Source: Microbacterium sp. UFMG61
GTDB lineage: Bacteria > Actinomycetota > Actinomycetes > Actinomycetales > Microbacteriaceae
NCBI RefSeq assembly: GCF_015354505.1
Contig: NZ_JACAFP010000015.1
Location: forward strand, 1 to 61,555
Direction: 5' to 3'
Length of the DNA stretch: 61,555 nucleotides
This document shows, piece by piece, positions 13,845 through 21,511 of the stretch (positions are counted from its first letter, which is position 1; each line of letters starts with the position of its first letter). The position numbers and the translations under genes are program-made. A model generated the notes under the pieces. The model was not told the origin of the DNA and did no database searches. It saw only the letters and a list, made by a program, of their open reading frames with translations.

Positions 13845-15995
13845 TCAGAACAGCATCGGCTGTGCCGGCATTTCGGCGCTCGACCCCGTGGTGCGGAAAC
13901 CGACCGACGTCGTCACGCGGCCGCCGCCCTGTGACTCGTTCTGGCTCCAGACCGAGCCGACGTGGCCCTGCCCGCCGCGTGTCCCGCGTGCCGGGTAGTC
14001 ATCCTCGTGTCGCCCGTCGAGCCCGTGCAGCCGGATCAGCGGACGTGTCCGTTTGGCGAGCCATTGGCGGTAACCCTTCGGCGCTTCTGCCGCGACGCCG
14101 GGATAGAGGCCGAGATACGACGAGACGAGGTCGGGCCGAGCCTCGCCCAGCCACTTCATGAACCACGGCTTCACGCCCGGCCGCAGATGCAGCGCTCCGT
14201 AGATCACGCGACTCGCGCCCGCCTCCTTGATGCGCCGCAGCGCGGTGTCGATCGCATCGATCGAGTCCGTCATGTGCGGCATGATCGGCATGAGGAAGAC
14301 CGTGACGCGGAAGCCGGCATCCCTCAGCGCCCGCACGGTGTCGAGCCGCGCCTGGGTGGTGGGCGTGCCCGGCTCGATCGTCTTCTGCAACTCGTCGTCG
14401 TACATCGCGATCGACATCTGGATGTCGACGGGCACGCGCTGTGCGGCTTGCACCAGCACGGGGATATCGCGCCGAATCAGCGTTCCCTTGGTCAGGATCG
14501 AGATAGGGGTGCCCGAGTCCGCCAGAGCCTCGATGATCCCCGGCATGAGCTTGTAGCGACCCTCGGCGCGTTGGTACGGGTCGGTGTTCGTGCCCAGTGC
14601 GACGGTCTCGTGCTGCCAGCTGCCACGGCGCAGCTCCTTCTGCAGCACCTCGACGACGTTCGTCTTGACGACGATCTGCGAGTCGAAGTCCGCACCGCCG
14701 TCGAGGTCGAGGTACTCGTGGGTTCCGCGAGCGAAGCAGTTGTGGCTGATGACCCCATTGGCGATGAAGTCTCCCGTGCCGGTCGTGATGTCGAGGAGCT
14801 CTTGCTCTCCCCGGATCGGCATGATGTCGATCACCCGCAGATCTGCGGCGCTCTTGACTGCGGTCCCCTCGATGGAGAGTTTGCGGGTGATCGCTGGCGA
14901 ACAGATCGCGAAGAACCGATGGCGGCTGGGAAGCCCGCCGACGACCCGTACAGTCACTACGCCGCTCGGGCGTGGATCTTCGACGACGTGAGGTATGCCG
15001 AATACCTGCATGCTGCGCTCGATCAGAGCGATGATCTCTGCATCCTTGTTCGAGATTCTCAGCACACCACGTGAACAGCTTCCCTCTGCATCGAAGATTC
15101 CGGCCAGGAATCCCGCGTGCCAATGGATATCGGGAGAGCGCGGAGTGCGGATCAGCGACTCGATCGTCTCGACGTTGCGCCTGGCTGCGGTATGGATCGC
15201 GTCGGCGGCGCTGCGAGTCGTGCTCGCTTCTGCGAACGGTCTGGTCCTCGTCTGGACCCCTTCGTTCTCGAGAAACTGTCGAGTTCTGTCGAGAGCCTCC
15301 GCGTCGATCAGTGCGAGGCGGAAACTGTGGATCTCTCGCGCTCTGGTCGCGCTCGGATAGGCGCCGTGGAAGATCATCCCGTCCCCTCGGATCATGCCCG
15401 AGAGATAGCCGCGACGATACCCGACAGAGCGAACGTCGACCGTGGCCCCCGCGGAGCCCACACCGAATCCGACAAGTCGATTGTTCGTCGTGAGATGCGG
15501 TCTCTGCCCGGAATCAGCATTCGCGACATGCTTCCAGCCGCGCTCCGTGAGAAATCGATGATCTCCGCTCGCGACGAGCGTGGTTCCGTCGGCGAGCGTG
15601 ACCCTGTAGGCCTGCTTCTTCGTCGTCCACTTCGCCTGAATCGTGGTGCGAACGTAACGGCGGAAGCTGCCCCGCCGCTCGGTCCCGATGATCTCGTCGC
15701 CGATCTCGAGTGAACGCAGAGGGCGCTGGCGACCATCACCGCAAAGGATGAGGGTGTCGGGTGATAAGCAGTACACGCATGCATGGCTGCATCCGCGGTA
15801 CGGGTTGATCGTCCAGGCGAAGGGCATGCGCGATGCGCCGGGAACATGGTTGAGGGCCGACTTCGACAGCACCTCGTGGAACGTCATTCCCGCGAACTCC
15901 GGGGTGGTCACGGAGCGGACGATGCCGGCACGGTTCTCAAGCCCGGGCAGAGCCGAGTCATCGATCTCTCCGACTTTCTGCCCCTGCCACCGCAT
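13845..15995 (-). CDS. Rv2578c-type radical SAM protein interrupted by an intein
   Basis: The 716-residue precursor has a 75-residue N-extein, a 344-residue intein and a 297-residue C-extein. Spliced, it gives 372 residues of a radical SAM enzyme of the Rv2578c/SplB-like group: YRGCSHACVYCFAR supplies the CX3CX2C ligands of the [4Fe-4S] cluster, and ILTKGTLIRRD and MPIMPHMTDS are typical of the family. The intein sits directly before the third cluster Cys, so the enzyme cannot form its cluster until splicing occurs. The reaction catalysed is unknown. A LexA-box-like sequence lies 8 nt upstream of the ATG. NCBI uses a family name for intein-containing Rv2578c proteins, so the arrangement recurs in actinobacteria. 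Confidence 0.9.
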   Translation of the reverse strand: MRWQGQKVGEIDDSALPGLENRAGIVRSVTTPEFAGMTFHEVLSKSALNHVPGASRMPFAWTINPYRGCSHACVYCLSPDTLILCGDGRQRPLRSLEIGDEIIGTERRGSFRRYVRTTIQAKWTTKKQAYRVTLADGTTLVASGDHRFLTERGWKHVANADSGQRPHLTTNNRLVGFGVGSAGATVDVRSVGYRRGYLSGMIRGDGMIFHGAYPSATRAREIHSFRLALIDAEALDRTRQFLENEGVQTRTRPFAEASTTRSAADAIHTAARRNVETIESLIRTPRSPDIHWHAGFLAGIFDAEGSCSRGVLRISNKDAEIIALIERSMQVFGIPHVVEDPRPSGVVTVRVVGGLPSRHRFFAICSPAITRKLSIEGTAVKSAADLRVIDIMPIRGEQELLDITTGTGDFIANGVISHNCFARGTHEYLDLDGGADFDSQIVVKTNVVEVLQKELRRGSWQHETVALGTNTDPYQRAEGRYKLMPGIIEALADSGTPISILTKGTLIRRDIPVLVQAAQRVPVDIQMSIAMYDDELQKTIEPGTPTTQARLDTVRALRDAGFRVTVFLMPIMPHMTDSIDAIDTALRRIKEAGASRVIYGALHLRPGVKPWFMKWLGEARPDLVSSYLGLYPGVAAEAPKGYRQWLAKRTRPLIRLHGLDGRHEDDYPARGTRGGQGHVGSVWSQNESQGGGRVTTSVGFRTTGSSAEMPAQPMLF
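14739..15770 (-). other. intein with LAGLIDADG homing endonuclease, 344 aa
   Basis: The intein covers precursor residues 76-419. It begins CLSPDTLILC, has the block-B His in GDHRFLT, two LAGLIDADG-type segments (YLSGMIRGDG and FLAGIFDAEG), and ends in VISHN before Cys420. Cys1, the penultimate His, the terminal Asn and Cys+1 are all present, so it should splice. Both endonuclease motifs keep acidic residues, so homing activity is possible. The DNA is visibly less GC-rich than the flanking exteins, consistent with later arrival. Confidence 0.93.
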
Positions 15996-16002
15996 ACTTC
16001 AT

Positions 16003-16018
16003 TCGAACATATGAACGA
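16003..16018. promoter_or_regulatory. LexA (SOS) box-like sequence
   Basis: TCGAACATATGAACGA matches the actinobacterial SOS box TCGAACNNNNGTTCGA at 10 of 12 defined positions, with a full left half. It lies between the radical SAM gene (minus) and the carboxypeptidase gene (plus), 8 nt from the former's start codon. Confidence 0.4.
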
Positions 16019-16084
16019 CAGTCAAGTCAACCTGCGACCGATATGCCTTCGACTGTCTCAGCGAGCACCCGGCCACGGATGGGT

Positions 16085-16096
16085 GACAATGGAGGC
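16085..16096 (+). promoter_or_regulatory. leaderless-type -10 box of the carboxypeptidase gene
   Basis: GACAAT at 16085-16090 is followed by GGAGGC and the ATG at 16097. The GGAGG is only 1 nt from the ATG, too close to act as a normal ribosome-binding site, so leaderless initiation is the better reading. Confidence 0.35.
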
Positions 16097-17032
16097 ATGC
16101 TCTCCTCGCCGCAGCCTCAGCATGCGGCCCGGCGTTCCCGCGTGCTCGGAGCTTCCCTGCCCCTCGGTCTCGCGGTGACCGCCGTCGGCATCCTGCTGTC
16201 GATCTCGGGCGCCTCGACCGAGATTCCTGCCGAGTCCGAGCAGGCGCTCCCCGAGCCCGTCATGATCGCGTCCGTGCCCGAGGTGAAAGTCGGTGCGACG
16301 ACCGCCGCCGATCCGTGCTCCGAGCCGAGCGTCCTCGAGGCGATCGCGGTGGCGGATGATGCGGCGATCATCGCCGGCTTCGGGGGCGGTGAGAGCTTCC
16401 GGGCCGCCGTGGTGGCGGGAAACGCGCCCTGCGTCTCGCTCGCCGACCCCGCGCACGTGTGGGTCGTGGTGAACAAGGCTCGACCTCTCGAGCCGATCGA
16501 GTTCTCGCCGACGTCTCTCGCCGACCTCCCGATGCCGATGACGACGAGGTCGGGTCAGGCGCGTGCCGACGTCGCCGCGGCGATCGGAGCTCTGGTGACG
16601 GACGCGGCCGCCGAGGGTGCCGGCACCATCGGCGCGAACAACGGATACCGGTCGTATGACCTGCAGGTCGCCACGCACGCGTCTCATGTGCGCAACAGCG
16701 GCCAGGCGGGGGCGGATGCATCGTCGGCTCGCGCCGGTCACAGCGAGCATCAGACCGGCCTGGCGCTCGACCTCGTGGCATGCGATCCGGCGTGCGGAGG
16801 GATCGACGCCTTCGGCGGCACCGCTCAGGGTGCGTGGGTGGCGGAGAACGCGTGGGAGTACGGATTCATCGTGCGCTACGAGCAGGTGGGCACGGGTATC
16901 ACCGGCTACAAGCCCGAGCCCTGGCACCTCCGCTACCTCGGCGCCGAGCTCGCGGCCGCGTACCACCACGGTGGATATCACACACTCGAGGAGTTCTTCG
17001 CTCTTCCCGCGGCTCCCGATTACGCGCACTGA
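16097..17032 (+). CDS. M15 family D-alanyl-D-alanine carboxypeptidase (VanY-like)
   Basis: This encodes 311 residues. A single N-terminal hydrophobic segment (about residues 14-38) exports or anchors the protein, and a linker leads to the zinc peptidase domain. That domain has NNGYRSYDLQV and the SxHxxGxAxD motif SEHQTGLALD (Ser216, His218, Asp225), with a third zinc ligand in EPWHLRY (His277). It should trim the terminal D-Ala of peptidoglycan stem peptides outside the membrane. The ATG at 16097 starts the signal segment; an upstream in-frame ATG at 16043 would add 18 unlikely residues. VanY-like proteins also occur outside vancomycin resistance, and nothing here points to van genes. Confidence 0.85.
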   Translation: MLSSPQPQHAARRSRVLGASLPLGLAVTAVGILLSISGASTEIPAESEQALPEPVMIASVPEVKVGATTAADPCSEPSVLEAIAVADDAAIIAGFGGGESFRAAVVAGNAPCVSLADPAHVWVVVNKARPLEPIEFSPTSLADLPMPMTTRSGQARADVAAAIGALVTDAAAEGAGTIGANNGYRSYDLQVATHASHVRNSGQAGADASSARAGHSEHQTGLALDLVACDPACGGIDAFGGTAQGAWVAENAWEYGFIVRYEQVGTGITGYKPEPWHLRYLGAELAAAYHHGGYHTLEEFFALPAAPDYAH

Positions 17033-17079
17033 TCAGCGATAAAGGCGGTGTGGCGGCATCCGGCAAACGCGGGACCCAG

Positions 17080-17096
17080 TCTCACGTACTGTGAGA
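17080..17096 (+). promoter_or_regulatory. palindromic operator upstream of the acyl-CoA dehydrogenase gene
   Basis: TCTCAC-GTACT-GTGAGA is a perfect 6-bp inverted repeat with a 5-bp centre. It lies 41 bp upstream of a TAGAAT -10 box at 17138-17143 that precedes the gene. A regulator of fatty-acid metabolism is plausible, but the binding protein cannot be named. Confidence 0.45.
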
Positions 17097-17183
17097 TGAA
17101 TTCCCACAAGCGACTGTCGCGTGTCGGTGCACCGGCATAGAATCACCGGGAGCAAAGACGCACGAGACGTTCGGGAGGACGCA

Positions 17184-18347
17184 ATGGAACGCGACATCTA
17201 CGAAGAGGATCACGAGGCCTTCCGCGACCTCGTCAAGGACTTCGTCAAGCGCCATGTGAGCAACGAGTCGATCGAGCGGTGGGATGCCGCCGGTGAGATC
17301 GACCGCGAGACCATGCTGGCCGCCGGCGAGGCGGGCCTGATCGGACTCTCCGTCCCCGAGGAGTTCGGCGGCGCCGGGATGCTGCAGGACTACCGCTTCC
17401 GAACCATCGTGATGGAAGAGGTCATCGCCGCCGGTGCCGGTTCGCTGGCCGGTGCCTTCGGCATCCAGGATGACCTGGCGGTGCCCTATCTCGTGCACAT
17501 GGGCACGCAGGAGCAGAAGGAGAAGTGGCTGCCCCGCATGGCCACAGGTGAGGTGCTCGGCGCTCTCGCGATGACCGACCCCGGTGCGGGGTCTGATCTG
17601 CGCGGCATCAAGACCAACGCCAAGAAGGTCGACGGCGGGTACATCCTCAACGGCGCGAAGACGTTCATCTCGTCGGGCACGACAGCCGACGTCGTCGTGA
17701 CCTTCGTCAAGACCGGCGAGGGCAATCGTCCCGACGCGTTCAGCCTGCTGCTCGTCGAGAAGGGCATGGAGGGCTTCGACCAGGGCAAGAAGCTCAGCAA
17801 GATGGGCTTCCATGGCTGGGACACCGCCGAGCTCAGCTTCACCGACGTGTTCATCCCCGACGAGAACCTCATCAGCGGCAAGGAGGGGCAGGGCTTCATC
17901 CAGCTGATGCTCAACCTGCCGCTCGAGCGTCTCTCGATCGGCGTGGCCGCGGCCGCCGCCGCGCAGGCCGCCCTCGACTGGACCGTCGCCTACACGAAGG
18001 ACCGAGAGGCGTTCGGCGAGCGAATCGCCGACTTCCAGAACACCCGCTTCCGACTCGCCGACATGTCCGCGACCACCGACGCGATGTGGGCCTACATCGA
18101 CCGCGCCCTGATCGCCTACAAGAACAGCACGCTCACCGCCGAAGACGCCGCGAAGGTCAAGTTCTGGGCGACCGAGCGCGAGTGGGAGGTGCTCGACACG
18201 GGCGTGCAGCTGCACGGCGGCTACGGCTACATCATGGAGTACCCGATCGCCCGCGCCTTCACCGATGCCCGGGTACATCGCATCTACGGCGGCACGAACG
18301 AGATCATGCGCGACCTCGTCGGTCGTCAGATCGTCGGCAAGCGCTGA
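17184..18347 (+). CDS. acyl-CoA dehydrogenase
   Basis: This encodes 387 residues, the usual length. It has an N-terminal helical domain, the central LGALAMTDPGAGSDLRGIKT FAD/substrate segment, and the C-terminal helical domain ending GGYGYIMEYPIARAF and RIYGGTNEIMRD. The enzyme makes a trans-2,3 double bond in acyl-CoA and passes electrons to ETF. The region YGGTNEIM is typical of short- to long-chain enzymes; chain length cannot be read. The ATG at 17184 has GGGAGGA at 17173-17179. It stands alone between a terminator and the peptidase gene. Confidence 0.88.
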   Translation: MERDIYEEDHEAFRDLVKDFVKRHVSNESIERWDAAGEIDRETMLAAGEAGLIGLSVPEEFGGAGMLQDYRFRTIVMEEVIAAGAGSLAGAFGIQDDLAVPYLVHMGTQEQKEKWLPRMATGEVLGALAMTDPGAGSDLRGIKTNAKKVDGGYILNGAKTFISSGTTADVVVTFVKTGEGNRPDAFSLLLVEKGMEGFDQGKKLSKMGFHGWDTAELSFTDVFIPDENLISGKEGQGFIQLMLNLPLERLSIGVAAAAAAQAALDWTVAYTKDREAFGERIADFQNTRFRLADMSATTDAMWAYIDRALIAYKNSTLTAEDAAKVKFWATEREWEVLDTGVQLHGGYGYIMEYPIARAFTDARVHRIYGGTNEIMRDLVGRQIVGKR

Positions 18348-18359
18348 CGAGACGCCTCG

Positions 18360-18395
18360 AGAAGGGCCCAGGGTGCCGGCATCCTGGGCCCTTCT
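18360..18395 (+). terminator. hairpin terminator after the acyl-CoA dehydrogenase gene
   Basis: A perfect 13-bp stem (18360-18372 with 18383-18395) encloses a 10-nt loop. It starts 13 nt after the stop codon. Confidence 0.8.
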
Positions 18396-18422
18396 GCCGC
18401 GCTGACGGTGGTAAGAAGATTC

Positions 18423-18443
18423 CTACCTGGGTAGCATCGCGGC
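18423..18443 (+). promoter_or_regulatory. operator and leaderless promoter of the toxin-antitoxin pair
   Basis: CTACC (18423-18427) and GGTAG (18430-18434) form an inverted repeat with a TG centre. It overlaps a TAGCAT -10 box (18432-18437) that lies 6 nt before the antitoxin ATG. The layout fits autorepression by the antitoxin. Confidence 0.5.
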
Positions 18444-18665
18444 ATGACAAACGCGAAGGTGAGTCTGAGCTTGAGCGAAGCTGACGTCGCATTCCTCGAT
18501 CTGGAGACGCTGAGCGGCAGATACGCCTCTCGCTCTGCCGCCGTGCAGGATGCCGTTCGACTCCTGCGCGAGAGCCGGCTGGCTGATGCCTATGCAGAGG
18601 CTTTCGCCGAGGAGTACGACGACGCGTGGGATGCCGCTGACGCCGATGGCCTCGCATCCGCATGA
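18444..18665 (+). CDS. ribbon-helix-helix antitoxin
   Basis: This encodes 73 residues. The N-terminal half (KVSLSLSEADVAFLDLETLS, then SRSAAVQDAVRLLRES) has the beta-strand plus two-helix pattern of CopG/ParD-type DNA-binding antitoxins. The acidic C-terminal tail (EEYDDAWDAADAD) would wrap the toxin. Its stop overlaps the toxin start in ATGA. It should bind the toxin in the cytoplasm and, in complex, repress the shared promoter. Confidence 0.8.
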   Translation: MTNAKVSLSLSEADVAFLDLETLSGRYASRSAAVQDAVRLLRESRLADAYAEAFAEEYDDAWDAADADGLASA

Positions 18666-19033
18666 CCGACTCGTCTATCCCCCTCCTGCGCCGGGGGCAG
18701 ATCGTGCTCGTGTCCTTCGACCCGGCGGTCGGTTCGGAAGCGAGCACGATCAGGCCTGCCGTGCTGGTGAGCAACAATGCGGCGAATGCCGAAGCGGTGC
18801 GGTCGCCACGCGCCACGGTGACGGTCGTGCCGGTCACGTCCAACACGACGCGGATCTGGCCGTTCCAGGTGCTGTTGCCCGCCGACGCGACTGGCCTCGA
18901 TCACGATTCGAAGGCGCAGGCCGAGCAGGTGCGGACCATCGCCGTCACTCGGATCGTGCGCCCTATCGGATGGGTGCCGGCCGAACTCGTCGCCGCGATC
19001 GATGATGCCCTTCGTCTGCACCTCTCACTCTGA
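18662..19033 (+). CDS. MazF/PemK-type endoribonuclease toxin
   Basis: This encodes 123 residues with a MazF/PemK fold: the opening LLRRGQIVLVSFDPAVGSEA, RPAVLVSNNAAN, and the later VVPVTSN strand are family marks. Such toxins cleave mRNA at short sequences to arrest growth. The conserved Arg (STIRPAVLV) and the Ser/Thr of VTSNT, which form the active site in MazF, are present, so the toxin looks intact. Translation is coupled to the antitoxin through a 4-nt overlap. Confidence 0.85.
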   Translation: MTDSSIPLLRRGQIVLVSFDPAVGSEASTIRPAVLVSNNAANAEAVRSPRATVTVVPVTSNTTRIWPFQVLLPADATGLDHDSKAQAEQVRTIAVTRIVRPIGWVPAELVAAIDDALRLHLSL

Positions 19034-19077
19034 CGCCCTCCGACTCCGAAGTCGTGTCCGCAGTGCGGAAGGGCCGG

Positions 19078-19809
19078 TCAGCGGGGTAGGCGAGCTCCGA
19101 CGCCGGCCGTGCGCAGCCGGTCGGCGATGAGGATGCCGAGGGCGGTGCCGCCGAGGCAGCTGGCGAGCGTCACGGCGAAGAACGTGATCTGCAGCGCGAC
19201 ACTGAAGCTTCCGAGGTCGAACGACGCCCAGGCGAGGATCGGGTACACGACGCCGACGATCGCCGCTCCGACGTAGTGCAGCCAGGTTCCCCAATAGCGC
19301 CAGATGACGAACAGGAACGGCAGCTCGGTGAACGCCGCCCACCACAGGTTCGTCGCGACGCTGCTGAAGCCGTAGCCCGAGAAGGGTACGATCACGAGGC
19401 CCGCGAGGAGGCCCACCAGAAGGCCGACGAGCGGGCGCCGCAGCAGCCGGAGGGCGACGACCGAGGGCAGCAGCCAGAGTCCGGCCAGTCCGACGCTGAC
19501 GAACGGGAGACCGGGGAAGAGGATCGTCGAGATCCAGTTCGCCGGGGCGAGCAGCGCGCCGCCCGCGACGCCGAGCGCCGCGCAGGTCAGCAGTATCGCG
19601 GTCGGGAACCGCAGGCGTGACCGACCACCCGCGGTGCGGGGTCGATTCCGCACCCCGGATGACGGATTCGGGTGCGCTTCTGGCCCCGCATCGGGCGCGG
19701 GGTGCGGTTCTGGCCCCGCACCGGGCCGAGCGCCGGGCCGAGCGCCGGGCCGAGCACCGGGACGCGGATCGACGTACGGGTTCGTGCCGCCGGCATCCGC
19801 ACCGTTCAC
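19078..19809 (-). CDS. ECF transporter S-component (YkoE-like) with Pro/Ala/Gly-rich N terminus
   Basis: This encodes 243 residues. The first ~65 are a Pro/Ala/Gly/Arg-rich, repeat-bearing tail (PGARPGARPGARPGAG) with scattered His. The rest is a six-helix membrane domain like the YkoE group of ECF substrate-binding subunits (KxR-free start, LLRRPLVGLLVGLLAGLVI, FTELPFLFVIWRYWG). Its GTG start overlaps the SIP stop (GTGA), so it is the last gene of the iron-box operon. YkoE proteins are usually linked to thiamine precursors; the siderophore-interacting protein and iron box here suggest an iron-related cargo instead. The cargo is not proven. Confidence 0.7.
   Translation of the reverse strand: MNGADAGGTNPYVDPRPGARPGARPGARPGAGPEPHPAPDAGPEAHPNPSSGVRNRPRTAGGRSRLRFPTAILLTCAALGVAGGALLAPANWISTILFPGLPFVSVGLAGLWLLPSVVALRLLRRPLVGLLVGLLAGLVIVPFSGYGFSSVATNLWWAAFTELPFLFVIWRYWGTWLHYVGAAIVGVVYPILAWASFDLGSFSVALQITFFAVTLASCLGGTALGILIADRLRTAGVGARLPR
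19721..19767 (-). repeat. 12-bp tandem repeats in the S-component N terminus
   Basis: CCGGGCCGAGCG repeats with a 12-bp period at 19721, 19733 and 19745 (last copy ending A), then decays from 19757. In the protein it gives PGAR units. A larger imperfect repeat of a TTCTGGCCCCGCA-containing block lies next to it. Confidence 0.75.
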
Positions 19810-20681
19810 GAGAGGGGCTCCGCCGCCGCGTCGCGGGCGGCCTTGGAGCTGGGCGACGCCGCGCCGATCTTCCAGTAGCCGCAGAAACTGACGGCGTTCT
19901 TGTCGACTCCGCGCCCGCCGACGAGATGTTTGCGGGCACCGGACGCCAGCGACTGCTCACCGGCCGCGTAGGCGTGGAACGGCGATTCCGGCAGCGTCAG
20001 CTCACCCAGTCGGGCGAGCGCGAACGACCCCGGAGGGAACTCATGCGGGCGCACGAGCCAGACCACGTCGACACCGCTCGGATGCGCGAACTCGAGAGCA
20101 TCCTCGTCTGTGGGCACCTCGATCAGGGCCGTGCCCGTGGCGTCTGCCGGCAGCGAGGCGCAGATCGAGGCGATCGCGGGCAGTGCCGTCTCGTCTCCGA
20201 TGAGCACGACGCGATCGGTGCCGCGCTGCGGGTTGAAGGTGAGTCCCTCGTCGATGATCAGCACGTTCTCGCCGGGCTCGCACGTCTCGGCCCACCGGGA
20301 GGCGGGGCCGGCGGTTCCCTCGGCGGCAGACCCGTGCAGTACGAAGTCGACGTCGATCTCGGCCCCGGCATCCGCGGTCGCCGGCCGGTGCGCGCGCACG
20401 CTGTAATTGCGCATCACCGGGCGCTCGCCGTCGGGGATGCGCAGGAACTTCATGTACCCGAACATCCTGTTGGCCTTGGCGGGCACGCGGTCGAGCCCGG
20501 CGTCCCCGCCGATCGGCAGGAACAGGCGGAACCACTGGTCGAAGCCCATCGGACGGAACTTCTCGATCTCACCGCCGCCGAACGTGATCCGCATCCAGTG
20601 CTCCGACAGCCGCTCGGTGCGCAGCACGCTGAGGTGGATGAGTTCGGACGACTCGGGCTTGACGAGTTTGCTGTATGCCAT
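19806..20681 (-). CDS. siderophore-interacting protein (FAD-dependent ferric reductase)
   Basis: This encodes 291 residues of the SIP/ViuB family, which reduces ferric siderophores with NAD(P)H through FAD to release iron in the cytoplasm. Marks are RITFGGGEIEKF, the FAD-binding RNYSVRAHRP (RxYS), VDFVLHG, ETALPAIASI and the C-terminal CGYWKIGAA. GAAAGG lies upstream of the ATG at 20681. It stands between ecfT and the last S-component gene in a tight minus-strand operon whose first gene carries a DtxR-type iron box. That context ties the ECF transporter to iron. Confidence 0.88.
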   Translation of the reverse strand: MAYSKLVKPESSELIHLSVLRTERLSEHWMRITFGGGEIEKFRPMGFDQWFRLFLPIGGDAGLDRVPAKANRMFGYMKFLRIPDGERPVMRNYSVRAHRPATADAGAEIDVDFVLHGSAAEGTAGPASRWAETCEPGENVLIIDEGLTFNPQRGTDRVVLIGDETALPAIASICASLPADATGTALIEVPTDEDALEFAHPSGVDVVWLVRPHEFPPGSFALARLGELTLPESPFHAYAAGEQSLASGARKHLVGGRGVDKNAVSFCGYWKIGAASPSSKAARDAAAEPLS

Positions 20682-20692
20682 GCGGGCGCCTT

Positions 20693-21511
20693 TCAGGGCA
20701 GCTGCCAGGGGAAGAAGAGAGTGAAGATCGCAGCGGATGCGAGCACGCAGACGACGATGAAGACGGTGTCGCGTGTGCGGAACGGCACGAGATGGCGTTC
20801 GGTGCGCGTCGTGTGCGCGCCGAAGGCGCGGGAGTCCATCGCGAGCGCGACCCGCTCGGCGTGGCGGATCGCTCCGGCGAGCAGGGGAACGATGTAGCCC
20901 CATCCGCGCGCGATGCGTGCGAAGGGCCCGCTGCCGCCGTGGTGTCCGCGAACCCGATGCGCCGCGCGGATCACGGCGAGCTCGTGCCCGAAGCGGGGGA
21001 CGAACCTGAATGCCGCGAGCGCCGTGTATCCGATCCGGTACGGCACCCGCAGCTGCTGCACGCTCGCGCGCACGAGGTCGGGGCCGCTCGTGGTCAGACC
21101 GCCGATGAGCGCCAGCGCGACGATGGCACCGAGACGCAGTGCCGTGGCGAAGCCGATCGCGAGAGCGCCCCGGTACAGAGTCCAGTCGCCGAGCTCCACC
21201 ACCGCAGGGGTGCCGTCGACGAGTCCCGCATCGACCCACAGCGAGAACCCGACGCCGATCGCGAGCAGGCCGATCGGCAGGGCGAGGAACAGCAGGGCCG
21301 CGATGCGTGCGGTGAGTCGAGACCCCACGACGATCGTGGTGAGGGCCAGGATCAGGAAGGCGGCGGGGGTGGCGAGATCGCGCACGGCGATGAGCACGAG
21401 CATCGCCGGCGCGACGCCGGCGACCTTGGCGAGCGGGTTCAGCGCGTAGAGGAACTGGCGGGGAGAGGATGCCGCCACCTTGGCGTACGGATCGAAGGCC
21501 TGCACGCTCAT
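20693..21511 (-). CDS. ECF transporter T-component (EcfT/YkoC-like)
   Basis: This encodes 272 residues, an integral membrane scaffold that couples the ATPases to the S-component. Several hydrophobic helices are followed by the two coupling motifs with Arg: RAAHRVRG and MDSRAFGA. Its ATG overlaps the stop of the ATPase gene (ATGA at 21511-21508), and the SIP gene begins 11 nt after its end, so expression is linked. Confidence 0.88.
   Translation of the reverse strand: MSVQAFDPYAKVAASSPRQFLYALNPLAKVAGVAPAMLVLIAVRDLATPAAFLILALTTIVVGSRLTARIAALLFLALPIGLLAIGVGFSLWVDAGLVDGTPAVVELGDWTLYRGALAIGFATALRLGAIVALALIGGLTTSGPDLVRASVQQLRVPYRIGYTALAAFRFVPRFGHELAVIRAAHRVRGHHGGSGPFARIARGWGYIVPLLAGAIRHAERVALAMDSRAFGAHTTRTERHLVPFRTRDTVFIVVCVLASAAIFTLFFPWQLP

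Noticed and set aside
16097..17032. VanY-like gene as a vancomycin-resistance marker
   Set aside because: No vanHAX, vanRS or related genes are nearby; such carboxypeptidases are ordinary cell-wall enzymes in actinobacteria.
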